A DNA stretch of 64,000 nt from Geodermatophilus sp. DSM 44513. GTDB lineage: Bacteria > Actinomycetota > Actinomycetes > Mycobacteriales > Geodermatophilaceae. The stretch's first letter is position 1. Each line of letters opens with the position of its first letter. A model generated the notes under the pieces. That model saw nothing but the letters and a program-made list of their open reading frames with translations. It was not told the origin of the DNA and made no database searches. This document shows, piece by piece, positions 55,801 through 63,985 of the stretch. The position numbers and the translations under genes were made by a program. Location of the stretch: positions 1,364,001 through 1,428,000 of the forward strand of contig NZ_CP135963.1 of NCBI RefSeq assembly GCF_032460525.1, given 5' to 3'.

Positions 55801-56691
55801 GTCGCGCGTCGCGGCGTACCCCAGCCCCATCACCCGGGGGTCGCGGGCGGTGTAGCCGAGCTCGTAGACGGTGCCGGGCCGGAAACCGCCGTCGACGCAG
55901 ACCGTCTCGTCCCCCTCGAAGCGCCAGGCGTCGGCCGGGACCGTGTCGCCCTGCGGGATCTCCGGTCCGGACGGGCGCGGGGAGTCACTGGGCCGGACGC
56001 GCAGCTCCGCGGGCCGGTCGGTGACCGCCGGGTAGCTGGCGAAGTCGGCCGAGCCGGACAGCGGCAGGCACTCGGTGCTGCCGTCGGCGGCGAAGTCGGT
56101 CTCGTGGAACTCCACGACGGTCTCGCCGGTGATCGGGCTGCCGTCGGCCTCGGTGGGGACGGGCAGCCGGATCGTCATGCGGTTGTTACCGGGCAGGACG
56201 TCGCCCTCCCAGCCGGCCCAGGCGACGGCGTAGCCCTGCTCGAGGAGGAAGCCGGTCCCGAGGTCCGCCACGGTGGACGGGTCGCTGAGCCGGTCCTGGG
56301 ACGCGACGGAGCTGTTGACGTAGGCGAGCGTCCGCTTGTTGCCGCGGTTGTTGACCTCGAAGAACAGCTTGCCGTTCCACCGGGACCGGTCCTGCGGCAC
56401 GAGCAGGTAGAAGTCGGTGTCGTAGGCGACCAGGCCGTCGGCGTCGCGGGGCGCCCGGTCCAGGTCGGTGACCACCGCGTTGCGCGGGTCCTCGGGGTCG
56501 ACCCGGAAGGCGATGGTGCCGACCAGCTTCTCGTAGGCGCCGGCGTCGCCGAAGGAGTGACCTCCGGCCACGACCTCGGAGCGGGACAGGTCCAGGTCGA
56601 CGGTGGTCTCCCGCTCCTGCGCCGCCGCGGGGGTGGTGCCGAGCAGCGACCCGAGGAGCAGCAGCACGAGCAGGGGGACGGTTCTCCGCAT
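52831..56691 (-). CDS. Large secreted multi-domain alpha/beta hydrolase
   Basis: A 1286-residue exported protein with a signal peptide (LLVLLLLGSLLGTTPAAAQ). Residues about 30-640 form one alpha/beta-hydrolase-like domain (Abhydrolase_10 type), with EVNNRGNKRTLAYVN and VLGQGISSSGMYLRDFVYQG. The middle (about 660-860) has two DUF4397-like units, VRVLHAAPGTGAVDVWVDG and LRVAHAVPDLGAVDVQL. Residues about 905-1286 are a second, tannase/feruloyl-esterase-like hydrolase with nucleophile motif GGSNGGHH. I do not know its substrate; an extracellular esterase on plant or polyester material is plausible. Confidence 0.8.
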   Translation of the reverse strand: MRRTVPLLVLLLLGSLLGTTPAAAQERETTVDLDLSRSEVVAGGHSFGDAGAYEKLVGTIAFRVDPEDPRNAVVTDLDRAPRDADGLVAYDTDFYLLVPQDRSRWNGKLFFEVNNRGNKRTLAYVNSSVASQDRLSDPSTVADLGTGFLLEQGYAVAWAGWEGDVLPGNNRMTIRLPVPTEADGSPITGETVVEFHETDFAADGSTECLPLSGSADFASYPAVTDRPAELRVRPSDSPRPSGPEIPQGDTVPADAWRFEGDETVCVDGGFRPGTVYELGYTARDPRVMGLGYAATRDVVSFLRHRTADADGDANPLAAGGGVTHVLGQGISSSGMYLRDFVYQGFNEDTEGRAVFDGVNIHIPGAHKLFLNYRFAQPNPFSTQHRDRYIPHVGFPFHYGVRQDPVSGRTDGILKRPATDPLVVHTDSSTEYWQFQASLVNTDGFGSDVALPDTVRQYLVSGSQHFAAAGAVPSPGTCQQPSNPTHVGPALRALLVSLDRWVVDGTEPPSSRAPSIADGTLVASDRDATGFPEIPGVGYTGLYNAAAERDFGPQVEGNAGVIDDWRHADVVAPYDVRMPSVDAVGIDEGGLELPEVAAPTATLTGWNLQAEPYTVGDVCGLTGMRVPLARTPADAADGDERPTLQELYGTSEGYVQAVRAAADALVADRLLLPADARAAVQAAYAADVLPGTPTGGAVRVLHAAPGTGAVDVWVDGERVVEAATFGTLGAHTPVGPGDHRVEVRAAPSSAADAALVAGTVSAAGPTTVTVTGSAAGDGAPPALSVLADATAPEAPSAGLRVAHAVPDLGAVDVQLRPTPDGEWTTAATGVAPGADSGPLRVAAGTHDLRLLAAGTDEVVAVVADVVTPAGSVQTAHAIGSAGPGRDRPGLRVLVVPDGPGTDSATRLADQTPVVDTDETREDPVPHRYVHGTIGDAAYQLALPVEWNGRLLTSSRGFSGDEFSNDDTYKDVALRHGYAYAASDEGWNRRTIADQPEDSYHESRRRLAELTQHATGVVAAHHGRAPERSLLAGGSNGGHHTKWLVESFPELYDGGVSMYGYNSGLEMWRAFPVFLRNYDVIEPRIGDVIAAGGSDVDPPLTPEQTDALAAIYSIPAQLRGGFSYDVGRAPGSEREWPEAYVAAVGYLSDSIGEWDPTYDPDGDGTVSLDELEAWEPYEAPAEAQAEMRLLDLTGDLDRPVVVGHGTADTIVTPREADAYEQLVASVAGDDAPLRTYLFPEMGHGGAAVHPFVEQALAAVEDWITHRATDGAQGSEPGRITGLEPVAAG

Positions 56692-56878
56692 GGCGGGCCT
56701 TCTCTCGCACGAGACGGTGGACCGCGACGGAGGAGGCCGGTCGTGCAGACGACGCCGCGTCGGGCCGGGTAGAGAACGTGACGACCGTCACCCCGGGGGT
56801 GCGGCCTGTCAAGCCCGCGGGCGTGTCCGGGGCGCACCGGGGGTGACGGTCGGGCCCCGGGTGTCGACCCCGGGGTGC

Positions 56879-56912
56879 TCGTGCTCTGCCCACGGTGGTG
56901 GGCAGAGCACGA
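56879..56912 (-). terminator. Strong hairpin after enoyl-CoA hydratase gene
   Basis: A perfect 15-base stem (56879-56893 with 56898-56912) with loop GGTG. It follows the hydratase stop by about 55 bases. The motif CTCGTGCTCTGCCCAC recalls the def hairpin at 572-607. The rest of 56692-56966 shows no gene. Confidence 0.75.
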
Positions 56913-56966
56913 CCATCCCCGGGGGAGGACCCGCCGCGCCGTGTCCGGCCACCCAGCGGCACGCGC

Positions 56967-57737
56967 TCAGCCGGGGGCGGGCACCCAGCGGGCCGGGCGC
57001 TTCTCGCGGAACGCGGCGATGCCCTCCTGGCCCTCCTCGCTCGCGAAGAACCGCGCCGAGAGCTCCAGCAGCTCGTCGGCCGACCCGCGCAGCCCCCCGG
57101 CACGCAGCAGCCGCTTGGTCTCGGCCAGCGCGGCCGGCGCCCCGGCGGCGAGCGCGGCGACCTGGGCCGCCACGGCGGTGTCCACCTCGGCGTCGGGCAC
57201 CGCCAGGTCCACCAGCCCGCCCGCGGCCGCCGCCGCGGCGTCGAACACCTCGCCGGTGAGCATCAGCCGGTGCGCCACGTGCGGCACCATCCGCGGCAGC
57301 ACGACCGCGGAGATGACCGCCGGCACGATGCCCAGCCGGACCTCGGAGAAGGCGAAGGTCGCCGAGTCGGCGGCGACGACGACGTCGCAGGCGGCGGCCA
57401 GCCCCACCCCCCCGGCCCGCGCCGGCCCGCGCAGGACGGCCAGCACCGGCTTGGGCGAGCGCCACACCGTCTCCAGCAGCGCCGGCAGCTCGCGCACCCC
57501 CTGGTCCCCGGACCCGCCCCCGGCCGCCTCGGTCAGGTCCATCCCGGAGCAGAAGACCCGGCCGGTGTGGTCCAGCACGACCACCCGCACCGCGTCGTCG
57601 GCGAGCGCACCGGCCAGGGCCTCGCGCAGCCTCGCCCGCATCGCCCGGGACAGCGCGTTGCGGTTGGCGGGGGAGTCCAGGGTGAGGGTGGCGACCCCCC
57701 GGGACGTCGAGACCTGCAGCACGGTGTCGTCGCTCAC
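56967..57737 (-). CDS. Enoyl-CoA hydratase/isomerase family protein
   Basis: Crotonase-fold enzyme of 256 residues. The oxyanion-hole regions are NRNALSRAMR and PARAGGVGLAAACDVVVAAD, with the FCSGMDLTEA loop and an EVRLGIVPAVIS segment. Probably acts in fatty-acid or amino-acid beta-oxidation; exact substrate unclear. GTG 57737 chosen because residues before it (to 57824) look like repeat-derived sequence. Confidence 0.87.
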   Translation of the reverse strand: MSDDTVLQVSTSRGVATLTLDSPANRNALSRAMRARLREALAGALADDAVRVVVLDHTGRVFCSGMDLTEAAGGGSGDQGVRELPALLETVWRSPKPVLAVLRGPARAGGVGLAAACDVVVAADSATFAFSEVRLGIVPAVISAVVLPRMVPHVAHRLMLTGEVFDAAAAAAGGLVDLAVPDAEVDTAVAAQVAALAAGAPAALAETKRLLRAGGLRGSADELLELSARFFASEEGQEGIAAFREKRPARWVPAPG

Positions 57738-57743
57738 GAGCCC

Positions 57744-57830
57744 TCCTCGCTGGCGCTCGTCGGCCGCGTTCGCGGCGCTGCTGTGCTCATGCGTGAGCTC
57801 GCATGCTCGCTCACGAGCCCGCATCCTGCC
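57744..57830. repeat. Palindrome-rich intergenic sequence
   Basis: Contains CGTGAGC (57792-57798)/GCTCACG (57809-57815) and the phrase CTCCTCGCTGGCGCTCG, which also occurs, slightly changed, in the 83-base repeats at 48251. Repeat-like spacer between divergent genes; function not evident. Confidence 0.45.
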
Positions 57831-57852
57831 CGGCGCGGCAGACTGGGGTCAG

Positions 57853-59073
57853 ATGAACACCGTCCTGCCGCTGCTCGAGGCCCCGTCGCAGACCCTGCCG
57901 CTCCCCGCCGGCGCCCGCGCGGGCCTGGCCGGCACCCCCTTCGGGCTCTACGTGCACGTGCCGTTCTGCGCCACCCGCTGCGGCTACTGCGACTTCAACA
58001 CCTACACCGCCGACGAGCTGGGACCGGGCGCCAGCCGCACCGAGTACGCCGGTACCGCCATCGCCGAGCTGCGGCAGGCCGCCGAGACCCTCGGCCCGGA
58101 GCTGCCCACCGTCGCCACCGTCTTCGTCGGCGGCGGCACCCCCACGCTGCTGCCCGCCGACGACCTGGCCGCCGTCCTGGCCGAGGTCCGGCGGCTGTTC
58201 CCCGTGGCCGACGACGTCGAGGTCACCACCGAGGCCAACCCGGAGACGGTGACCCCCGCCTCGCTGGCCACCCTGCGCGCGGCCGGCTTCACCCGGGTCA
58301 GCCTGGGCATGCAGTCCGCCGCCGAGCACGTGCTCGCCGTCCTCGACCGACGGCACACCCCCGGCCGCGCCGTCGAGGCCGCGCGCGAGGCCCGCGCGGC
58401 CGGTTTCGAGCACGTCAACCTCGACCTCATCTACGGGACGCCGGGGGAGACCGACGCCGACTGGGCCGCCTCGCTGGACGCCGTCCTGGCCGCGCCGGTC
58501 GACCACGTCAGCGCCTACGCCCTCATCGTCGAGGAGGGCACCCGGCTGGCCCGCCGCATCGCCCGCGGCGAGCTGCCGCAGCCCGACGACGACGTGCTCG
58601 CCGACCGCTACGAGCAGGCCGACGCCACCCTGCGCGCGGCCGGCTTCGACTGGTACGAGGTGTCCAACTGGGCGACGGGTGCGGCCGCGCGCTGCCGGCA
58701 CAACGAGCTGTACTGGTCGGGCGCCAACTGGTGGGGCGTCGGGCCCGGCGCGCACAGCCACGTCGGCGGGCTGCGCTGGTGGAACGTCAAGCACCCCGCC
58801 GCGTACGCCGGCCGCCTGCTGCGCGGGGAACGCCCGGTGCAGGACACCGAGCTGCTGGACGACGACGACCGCGCCCTGGAGGCGGTGATGCTCGGCCTGC
58901 GGCTGCGCGCCGGGCTGCCGCTGACCGCGCTGTCCGACGCCGGCCGGCTGCGCGCCGCGGACGCCGTCGCCCGCGGGCTGCTCGAGCCGGGCGCGCACGC
59001 TGCCGGCCGCGCCGTCCTCACCGACCGCGGGCGGCTGCTCGCCGACGCCCTGGTCCGCGACCTCACCGAGTGA
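57853..59073 (+). CDS. hemW: Radical SAM heme chaperone HemW
   Basis: Radical SAM protein of 406 residues: cluster motif Cys39-x3-Cys43-x2-Cys46 in PFCATRCGYCDF, SAM contact VGGGTPTLL, TTEANPETV and the HemW domain ending with HNELYWSGANWWGVGPGAHSH. It was formerly annotated as oxygen-independent coproporphyrinogen oxidase; the family delivers heme. ATG 57853 gives the standard N-terminus. Confidence 0.93.
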   Translation: MNTVLPLLEAPSQTLPLPAGARAGLAGTPFGLYVHVPFCATRCGYCDFNTYTADELGPGASRTEYAGTAIAELRQAAETLGPELPTVATVFVGGGTPTLLPADDLAAVLAEVRRLFPVADDVEVTTEANPETVTPASLATLRAAGFTRVSLGMQSAAEHVLAVLDRRHTPGRAVEAAREARAAGFEHVNLDLIYGTPGETDADWAASLDAVLAAPVDHVSAYALIVEEGTRLARRIARGELPQPDDDVLADRYEQADATLRAAGFDWYEVSNWATGAAARCRHNELYWSGANWWGVGPGAHSHVGGLRWWNVKHPAAYAGRLLRGERPVQDTELLDDDDRALEAVMLGLRLRAGLPLTALSDAGRLRAADAVARGLLEPGAHAAGRAVLTDRGRLLADALVRDLTE

Positions 59074-59142
59074 GGACGGGTGCCCTCCGCGCGCAACGGG
59101 CACCTGCGCGACGGCCGGGCGCCGCCGTGTGACCATCTGCCG

Positions 59143-60078
59143 ATGGAGCAGCTCTCGGTCGGCGAGGTGGCCGCCCGGCTCGGCGTCTCGTCCTCCGCGG
59201 TGCGCATGTGGGGGACCCGCTACGGGCTGGTCGCCTCCGCGCGGTCCGTAGGAGGCCACCGCCGCTACACGCCCGAGGACGTCGCCCTGCTCCAGGCCGT
59301 GCACGAGGCCGTGCTGTCCGGCACCGACCCGGCCGCGGCGGCCGCCGCCGTGCGCGGCATCGCGGACGTCGAGGGCGCCGGCGGCGGTCCGCGGCGCCGC
59401 GCCGGCGCGGGCGGCACCGGGCTGGCCGTGCCCGGTGCCGGGAAGGCGGCGCGCGGTCTGGCCCGGGCCGCGGCCCGGCTGGACGAGATGCGCGCCGAGG
59501 ACGCCGTGCTGGCCGCGCTGCGCGACACCGGCACCCTGGTCGCCTGGGACGACGTCGTCCGCCCGGTGCTCATCGCCGCCGGCGCGCACTGGGCGGCCAC
59601 CGGGACGGGCATCGAGATCGAGCACCTGCTCAGCCAGGCGGTGACCACGGCGCTGGTGCGGCACGCCGCGACGCTGCCCGAGCCGCCGTCGGAGCGGCCG
59701 GTGCTGCTGGCCGGGGGCCCGCAGGAGGAGCACGTCCTCCCGCTGCACGCGGCCCGGGCGGCGCTCGCCGAGGACGGCGTCCCGTGCCGGCTGCTCGGGC
59801 CGCGCACGCCGGTGCCGGCGCTGGCGAGCGCGGCCCGCCGGACCCGGGCCGCCGCCGTCCTCGTCTGGCTGAGCCGGCCCGACCAGGCGGCCGTCGAGGG
59901 CCTGCCCGAGCTGGCGGCCGCCCACCGGAGGGTGCGCGTGCTGGCCGGCGGCCCGGGGTGGGACGGCGCGGACACCGGAGCGGCCGCCGTGCCCCGGGAC
60001 CTCGCCGAGGCGGTCGAGGGCCTCGGGCAGGCGTGGCGCCGTACCCAGCCCGGTCGCCGGATCAACCCGACGCGCTGA
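59143..60078 (+). CDS. CarH/LitR-like B12-binding MerR regulator
   Basis: MerR-type winged helix (1-70, VSSSAVRMWGTRYGLVAS), a flexible linker, then a helical domain and a cobalamin fold. Trp150-x9-Glu160-His161 repeats the spacing of the CarH light-sensing bundle (Trp-x9-Glu-His), and His197 in QEEHVLPL is a candidate cobalt ligand. CarH represses carotenoid genes in the dark and lets go in light. The neighbouring rhodopsin and retinal-forming gene make a light response likely here. Confidence 0.8.
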   Translation: MEQLSVGEVAARLGVSSSAVRMWGTRYGLVASARSVGGHRRYTPEDVALLQAVHEAVLSGTDPAAAAAAVRGIADVEGAGGGPRRRAGAGGTGLAVPGAGKAARGLARAAARLDEMRAEDAVLAALRDTGTLVAWDDVVRPVLIAAGAHWAATGTGIEIEHLLSQAVTTALVRHAATLPEPPSERPVLLAGGPQEEHVLPLHAARAALAEDGVPCRLLGPRTPVPALASAARRTRAAAVLVWLSRPDQAAVEGLPELAAAHRRVRVLAGGPGWDGADTGAAAVPRDLAEAVEGLGQAWRRTQPGRRINPTR

Positions 60079-60084
60079 AGGAAC

Positions 60085-60114
60085 TTGCACAACTTACTTC
60101 CGAGGGTGCATGAT
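60085..60114 (+). promoter_or_regulatory. Rhodopsin promoter, possible CarH target
   Basis: TTGCAC (60085-60090) and CATGAT (60109-60114), 18 bases apart, resemble a -35/-10 pair. TGCAC and GTGCA arms (60086-60090 and 60106-60110) form an inverted pair spanning it, and AACTT recurs. It lies between the MerR gene and the rhodopsin start at 60181, leaving a leader of about 60 bases containing CAGGAG as ribosome site. Confidence 0.5.
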
Positions 60115-60180
60115 CGGCACGGGGCCGGGGGGCCCGGCCTCGACGACTCGGCAACGTCGCCGTCCCTCAGGAGTCCACCC

Positions 60181-61053
60181 ATGGGAACTGACACCGGAAT
60201 CTTCGTACCGGAGCTCTCAGCTGTTCAGTACTCCACCGTCTACAACCTGTTCAGCCTGGTCATCGCGTCGATGATCTTCACCGCGCTGTACCTGCTGTTC
60301 TCGCGGAACCGGGTCGCGCCGCGCTACCGCAACGCGATCGTGGTCTCGGCGATCGTCTGTGGCATCGCCGCCTACCACTACATCCGGATCTTCGACAACT
60401 TCCAGTCGAGCTACCCGGCGGGGGAGACCATCGCCGACCCGCACCTGCTCTCCAACGTGGAGTTCAACGAGGGCTACCGGTACGTCGACTGGCTGCTCAC
60501 CGTCCCGCTGCTGCTCATCGAGACGGTGGCGGTCATGGCGCTGGCCAAGAGCGAGGCGCGCCGGCTGCTGTGGAAGCTGGTGCCGGCGTCGGCGCTGATG
60601 ATCGCCCTCGGCTACCCGGGTGAGATCACCAGCGAGGTCGGCCCGCGACTGCTGTGGGGGACGCTGTCGACGATCCCGTTCATCTACCTGCTGTGGGTGC
60701 TCTTCGTCGAGCTGACCAAGTCCATCGACCGTCAGCCGGTGGAGGTGCAGCACACCATCAAGATGCTGCGGCTGGCCCTGGTCGGGCTGTGGGGCGTCTA
60801 CCCGATCGCCTACCTGTTCCCGGTGATCGGCGGGGACTTCTTCGGTGGTTCCGACGGCTTCGTCCTGCGGCAGGCCGGCTACAGCATCGCCGACATCCTC
60901 GCGAAGGCGGCCTTCGGTCTGGCCATCTACAAGATCGCCCGGGTGAAGAGCGCGCTGGAGGACCCGGCGTACGACGACGACCACGCCGTCCCGGGCCCCG
61001 GCGACGGAACGGCCGCCCGGCCCACCCCCGGCCGCGACACCGTCGCGGCCTGA
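60181..61053 (+). CDS. Proton-pumping rhodopsin (DTE motif, xanthorhodopsin-like)
   Basis: A seven-helix retinal protein of 290 residues. Helix C reads Asp103-WLL-Thr107...Glu114, the DTE motif of proton pumps (acceptor Asp103, donor Glu114). His66 matches the counter-ion partner His of proteorhodopsin. Lys242 in ADILAKAAFG is the Schiff-base lysine. The proteorhodopsin colour-switch position is Leu, suggesting green absorption. ALGYPGE and Gly160 in LLWGTLSTIPF match the xanthorhodopsin/actinorhodopsin clade, where the glycine can make room for a carotenoid antenna. A blh gene follows 15 bases later. Confidence 0.95.
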   Translation: MGTDTGIFVPELSAVQYSTVYNLFSLVIASMIFTALYLLFSRNRVAPRYRNAIVVSAIVCGIAAYHYIRIFDNFQSSYPAGETIADPHLLSNVEFNEGYRYVDWLLTVPLLLIETVAVMALAKSEARRLLWKLVPASALMIALGYPGEITSEVGPRLLWGTLSTIPFIYLLWVLFVELTKSIDRQPVEVQHTIKMLRLALVGLWGVYPIAYLFPVIGGDFFGGSDGFVLRQAGYSIADILAKAAFGLAIYKIARVKSALEDPAYDDDHAVPGPGDGTAARPTPGRDTVAA

Positions 61054-61068
61054 CCCAGGGCGGTCGTC

Positions 61069-62070
61069 GTGACCGTCGCACCACGGACCGCCGCCGCCTC
61101 CGCGGCGGCGGTCCGCCCGCGCTCCGGCACCCTCCCCGTCCCGCGGCCCCGCGCGCTGCAGGAGCTGCCGGTGCTCACCCGGCTGCCGGTGGCCGTCCTG
61201 GCCGCCCTGCTGCTGCTCAGCGTGCTCGCGCCCGGGGCGGCCGCCGCGGCCGCGCTGCCGATCGCGGTCGTCGGCGCGGTCGTCGGCATCCCGCACGGCG
61301 CCGTGGACCACCTGGTCCCCTGGTGGTGGTCCGGCGGCCGGCAGGCCCCGCGGCGCACCCTCGCCCTGGTCACCGCCGGGTACGCGGCCGTCGCCGCCGC
61401 GGCCGCCGCGGCGCTCCTGCTGCTCCCCACCCCGGCGCTGGCCGCGGCCCTGGTGCTTTCCGCGGTCCACTTCGGCCGCGGCGAGGTGGTCGCCTGGGCC
61501 GAGCGGGCCGGCCGGCCGGTGCCCGGACCGGCCACGGACCTGCTGCCGTGCGCCGCGCACGGGCTGGCCGTCGTCGGCCTGCTCCTGTGGGTCGACCCGG
61601 CCACCACCGACCCCTGGGTGCGGGCGCTGTCGCCCGCCATCGCCGACGCCGCGCTGGCCAGCCGCACGCCGGGGCTGGTGCTGGTCGCGGTGACGGTCGC
61701 CGCCGCGACGGCGTGGCTGCTCGCCCGGGGGCGGGTGCCCGACGCCGGGGAGCTCCTGCTGATCGCCGCCGTCTTCGCGGTCGCCCCGCCGCTGGCGGCC
61801 TTCGGCGCCTACTTCGGTCTCTGGCACGCCGTCCGGCACACCGGCCGGCTGCTGGACCTCGCCCGCCCCGCCGGGGGAGGGCCGGGGTGGGGCCCGGCCG
61901 CCCGCCGGCTCGCCCGGGCGGGCGCGCTGCCGAGCGCCGTCGCGCTGGCCGCGGTGGCGGCGCTCTGGCAGCTGGGCGACGTGGCCGGCCTGCAGGCGCA
62001 GGTCAGCGTGCTGCTCGCGCTGACCTTCCCGCACGCCGCCGTGGTCTGGGCGCTGGACCGCCGGGGCTGA
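61069..62070 (+). CDS. blh: Brp/Blh-family beta-carotene 15,15'-dioxygenase
   Basis: Membrane protein of 333 residues cleaving beta-carotene to retinal for the rhodopsin next door. Histidine motifs GIPHGAVDH, AVHFGRGE, YFGLWHAVRH and LTFPHA are present and would hold the iron. GTG 61069. No carotenoid synthesis genes lie in the window. Confidence 0.9.
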   Translation: MTVAPRTAAASAAAVRPRSGTLPVPRPRALQELPVLTRLPVAVLAALLLLSVLAPGAAAAAALPIAVVGAVVGIPHGAVDHLVPWWWSGGRQAPRRTLALVTAGYAAVAAAAAAALLLLPTPALAAALVLSAVHFGRGEVVAWAERAGRPVPGPATDLLPCAAHGLAVVGLLLWVDPATTDPWVRALSPAIADAALASRTPGLVLVAVTVAAATAWLLARGRVPDAGELLLIAAVFAVAPPLAAFGAYFGLWHAVRHTGRLLDLARPAGGGPGWGPAARRLARAGALPSAVALAAVAALWQLGDVAGLQAQVSVLLALTFPHAAVVWALDRRG

Positions 62071-62148
62071 CCCGGCCTGACGGATGTCAGTCGCGGGTGC
62101 CGACGTCCGGTACTGCCAGGACGCCGCACCGGGCGCCACACTGCCCCG

Positions 62149-63327
62149 GTGGACCTGCCGACCGAGGGCGCTGGAGCGTGGGGGAGCGGTGGCGGGCGCG
62201 GGCCGACGGCGCCCCGGTCCGGCTCCGTGGACCCCCGCACCCGCTGGGCGCGCGTGGGCTGGGCGCTGCCCTGGCTGCTGTTCCAGGCGTTCCCGCTGGC
62301 CGACCTGGCCGCCACCCCGCGCCCGGCCGCCGTCCGGGTGGTCGCCCTCCTGGGCCTGGCCACCTTCACCGCCGTCTACCTGTCGGTGTTCGCGCGGATG
62401 GCCGACCGCTGCCGCGAGGTGCCGTGGCGGGCGCTGCTGGTGGTGGCGGGGCTCGGCGGTGGACTGGCCGTGTGGCTGGGGCCGTCCTGGGCCGGTCTGA
62501 TGATCTACGTGTCGGCGGCCGCGGCGGCCGGGCTGCCCGCACGGTGGGTGTGGCCGGCGGTCCTCGGGGCGGCGGGGGTCTCCGCCGCGGTGCTGGCCGG
62601 CCACGACGAGCTCGGGGACCTCGTCGTCCTCCCGGTGATCTGCCTGCTCACCGCGTTCGCGCTGCGCGGGACCCGGCACCTGGTCTCGGTCAACGCCGAG
62701 CTGGTCGAGGCCCGCGACGAGCTGGCCCGCTCCGCCGTCGCCGAGGAGCGGCTGCGCTTCGCCCGGGACCTGCACGACCTGCTGGGGCACAGCCTGTCGC
62801 TCATCGCGCTGAAGTCCGAGCTCGCCGGGCGGCTGGCCGAGCGCGACCCGGCCCGCGCCCGCACCGAGATGGCCGACGTCGAGGCCGCCGCCCGCCGGGC
62901 GCTGGCCGAGGTCCGCGAGGCGGTGAGCGGCTACCGGCAGATCGGGCTGGCCCTGGCGCTCGCGGAGGCCCGTGCCGCGCTGTCCGCGGCCGGCACCGCG
63001 CTGCGGGCGCCGTCACCCCTGCCGGAGCTGCCCGGCCCGGTCGACGCCGTCCTCGGCTGGGTGGTGCGCGAGGCGACGACCAACACGCTGCGGCACAGCG
63101 GCGCCCGCACGGTCACCGTCGACCTGTCCCGCACCGGGGAGGACGTCGTCCTGACCGTCACCGACGACGGCCGCGGGCCCGGCGACGGCGCCGCCGGGTC
63201 GGGGCTGTCCGGCCTCGCGGAGCGGGTGGCCGGCCTGGGCGGGCGGCTGGAGCACGGCCCGGGACCCGGCGGCGGCTTCCGGCTGTCCGCCCGCGTGCCG
63301 GTGGCCGACCGGGTGGGCGCCCGGTGA
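62149..63327 (+). CDS. Sensor histidine kinase, DesK/NarX type
   Basis: Sensor of 392 residues: six or so membrane helices in the first 180 residues, a HisKA_3 dimerisation motif with His209 (DLHDLLGHSLSLIALK), and an ATP domain with NTLRHSG and DDGRGPG. Short-loop membrane input resembles DesK. GTG 62149 is the longest start; GTG 62227 is another. Co-transcribed with the regulator (four-base overlap). Confidence 0.88.
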   Translation: MDLPTEGAGAWGSGGGRGPTAPRSGSVDPRTRWARVGWALPWLLFQAFPLADLAATPRPAAVRVVALLGLATFTAVYLSVFARMADRCREVPWRALLVVAGLGGGLAVWLGPSWAGLMIYVSAAAAAGLPARWVWPAVLGAAGVSAAVLAGHDELGDLVVLPVICLLTAFALRGTRHLVSVNAELVEARDELARSAVAEERLRFARDLHDLLGHSLSLIALKSELAGRLAERDPARARTEMADVEAAARRALAEVREAVSGYRQIGLALALAEARAALSAAGTALRAPSPLPELPGPVDAVLGWVVREATTNTLRHSGARTVTVDLSRTGEDVVLTVTDDGRGPGDGAAGSGLSGLAERVAGLGGRLEHGPGPGGGFRLSARVPVADRVGAR

Positions 63328-63929
63328 TCCGGGTGCTGGTCGCCGAGGACCAGGCCATGGTCCGGGGCGCGCTGCGGGCGCTGCTGGACCTGGAGGAGGA
63401 CATCGACGTCGTCGCCGAGGTCGGCCGCGGGGACCTGGTGGTGGACGCCGCCCTCGCGCACTCCCCGGACGTGGCGCTGCTGGACATCGAGATGCCCGGC
63501 TGCGACGGGCTGGAGGCCGCCCGGGCGCTGGCCGCCGCGGTCCCCGGCTGCCGGGCCGTCGTCCTCACCACCTTCGGCCGCCCGGGCTTCCTGCGCCGTG
63601 CGATGGAGGTCGGCGCGGCCGGGTTCCTGGTCAAGGACGCGCCCGTGGCGGAGCTGGCGCGGGCCATCCGCGCCGTCGTCGCCGGGGAGCGGGTGATCGA
63701 CCGGGATCTCGCCGCCGCCGCGCTGGCGCTGGGGGCCACGCCGCTGTCCACCCGCGAGGCCGACGTGCTGCGCGCGGCCGCGGACGGCGCGACGGTCGCC
63801 GACATCGCCCGGCGGCTCTTCCTGTCCGAGGGGACGGTGCGCAACTACCTGTCCTCGGCGATCGGCAAGACCGGCGCGCGCACCCGGGTGGAGGCCGCTC
63901 GCGTGGCCGAGGAGAAGGGCTGGCTCTGA
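63324..63929 (+). CDS. NarL/DesR-family response regulator
   Basis: A 201-residue regulator. The receiver domain has phospho-acceptor Asp54 in ALLDIEMPG and VLVAEDQ at the start; a LuxR-type HTH follows (LSTREADVLRAAADGATVAD, LFLSEGTVRNYLSSAI). Partner of the preceding kinase; targets unknown. The next hairpin repeat starts directly after the stop. Confidence 0.92.
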   Translation: MIRVLVAEDQAMVRGALRALLDLEEDIDVVAEVGRGDLVVDAALAHSPDVALLDIEMPGCDGLEAARALAAAVPGCRAVVLTTFGRPGFLRRAMEVGAAGFLVKDAPVAELARAIRAVVAGERVIDRDLAAAALALGATPLSTREADVLRAAADGATVADIARRLFLSEGTVRNYLSSAIGKTGARTRVEAARVAEEKGWL

Positions 63930-63934
63930 AAGGA

Positions 63935-63985
63935 CCCTCCTGCCCCCCACCGCTCGCGAGCTCGCGGCGGGCCCCTGCAGGAGGG
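63935..63985 (+). repeat. Intergenic hairpin repeat, copy 3
   Basis: Arms CCCTCCTGC (63935-63943) and GCAGGAGGG (63977-63985) pair perfectly, around the shared loop CCCCCACC...CTCG...GCGGGCCCCT. It begins six bases after the regulator stop. Arms differ from copy 1 but keep pairing, so the structure appears selected. Confidence 0.75.

Noticed and set aside
52903..56772. Plus-strand frame of 1289 residues opposite the secreted hydrolase
   Set aside because: The minus strand has signal peptide, lipase motifs and DUF4397 units; the plus frame is Gly/Arg/Val-rich without any motif.
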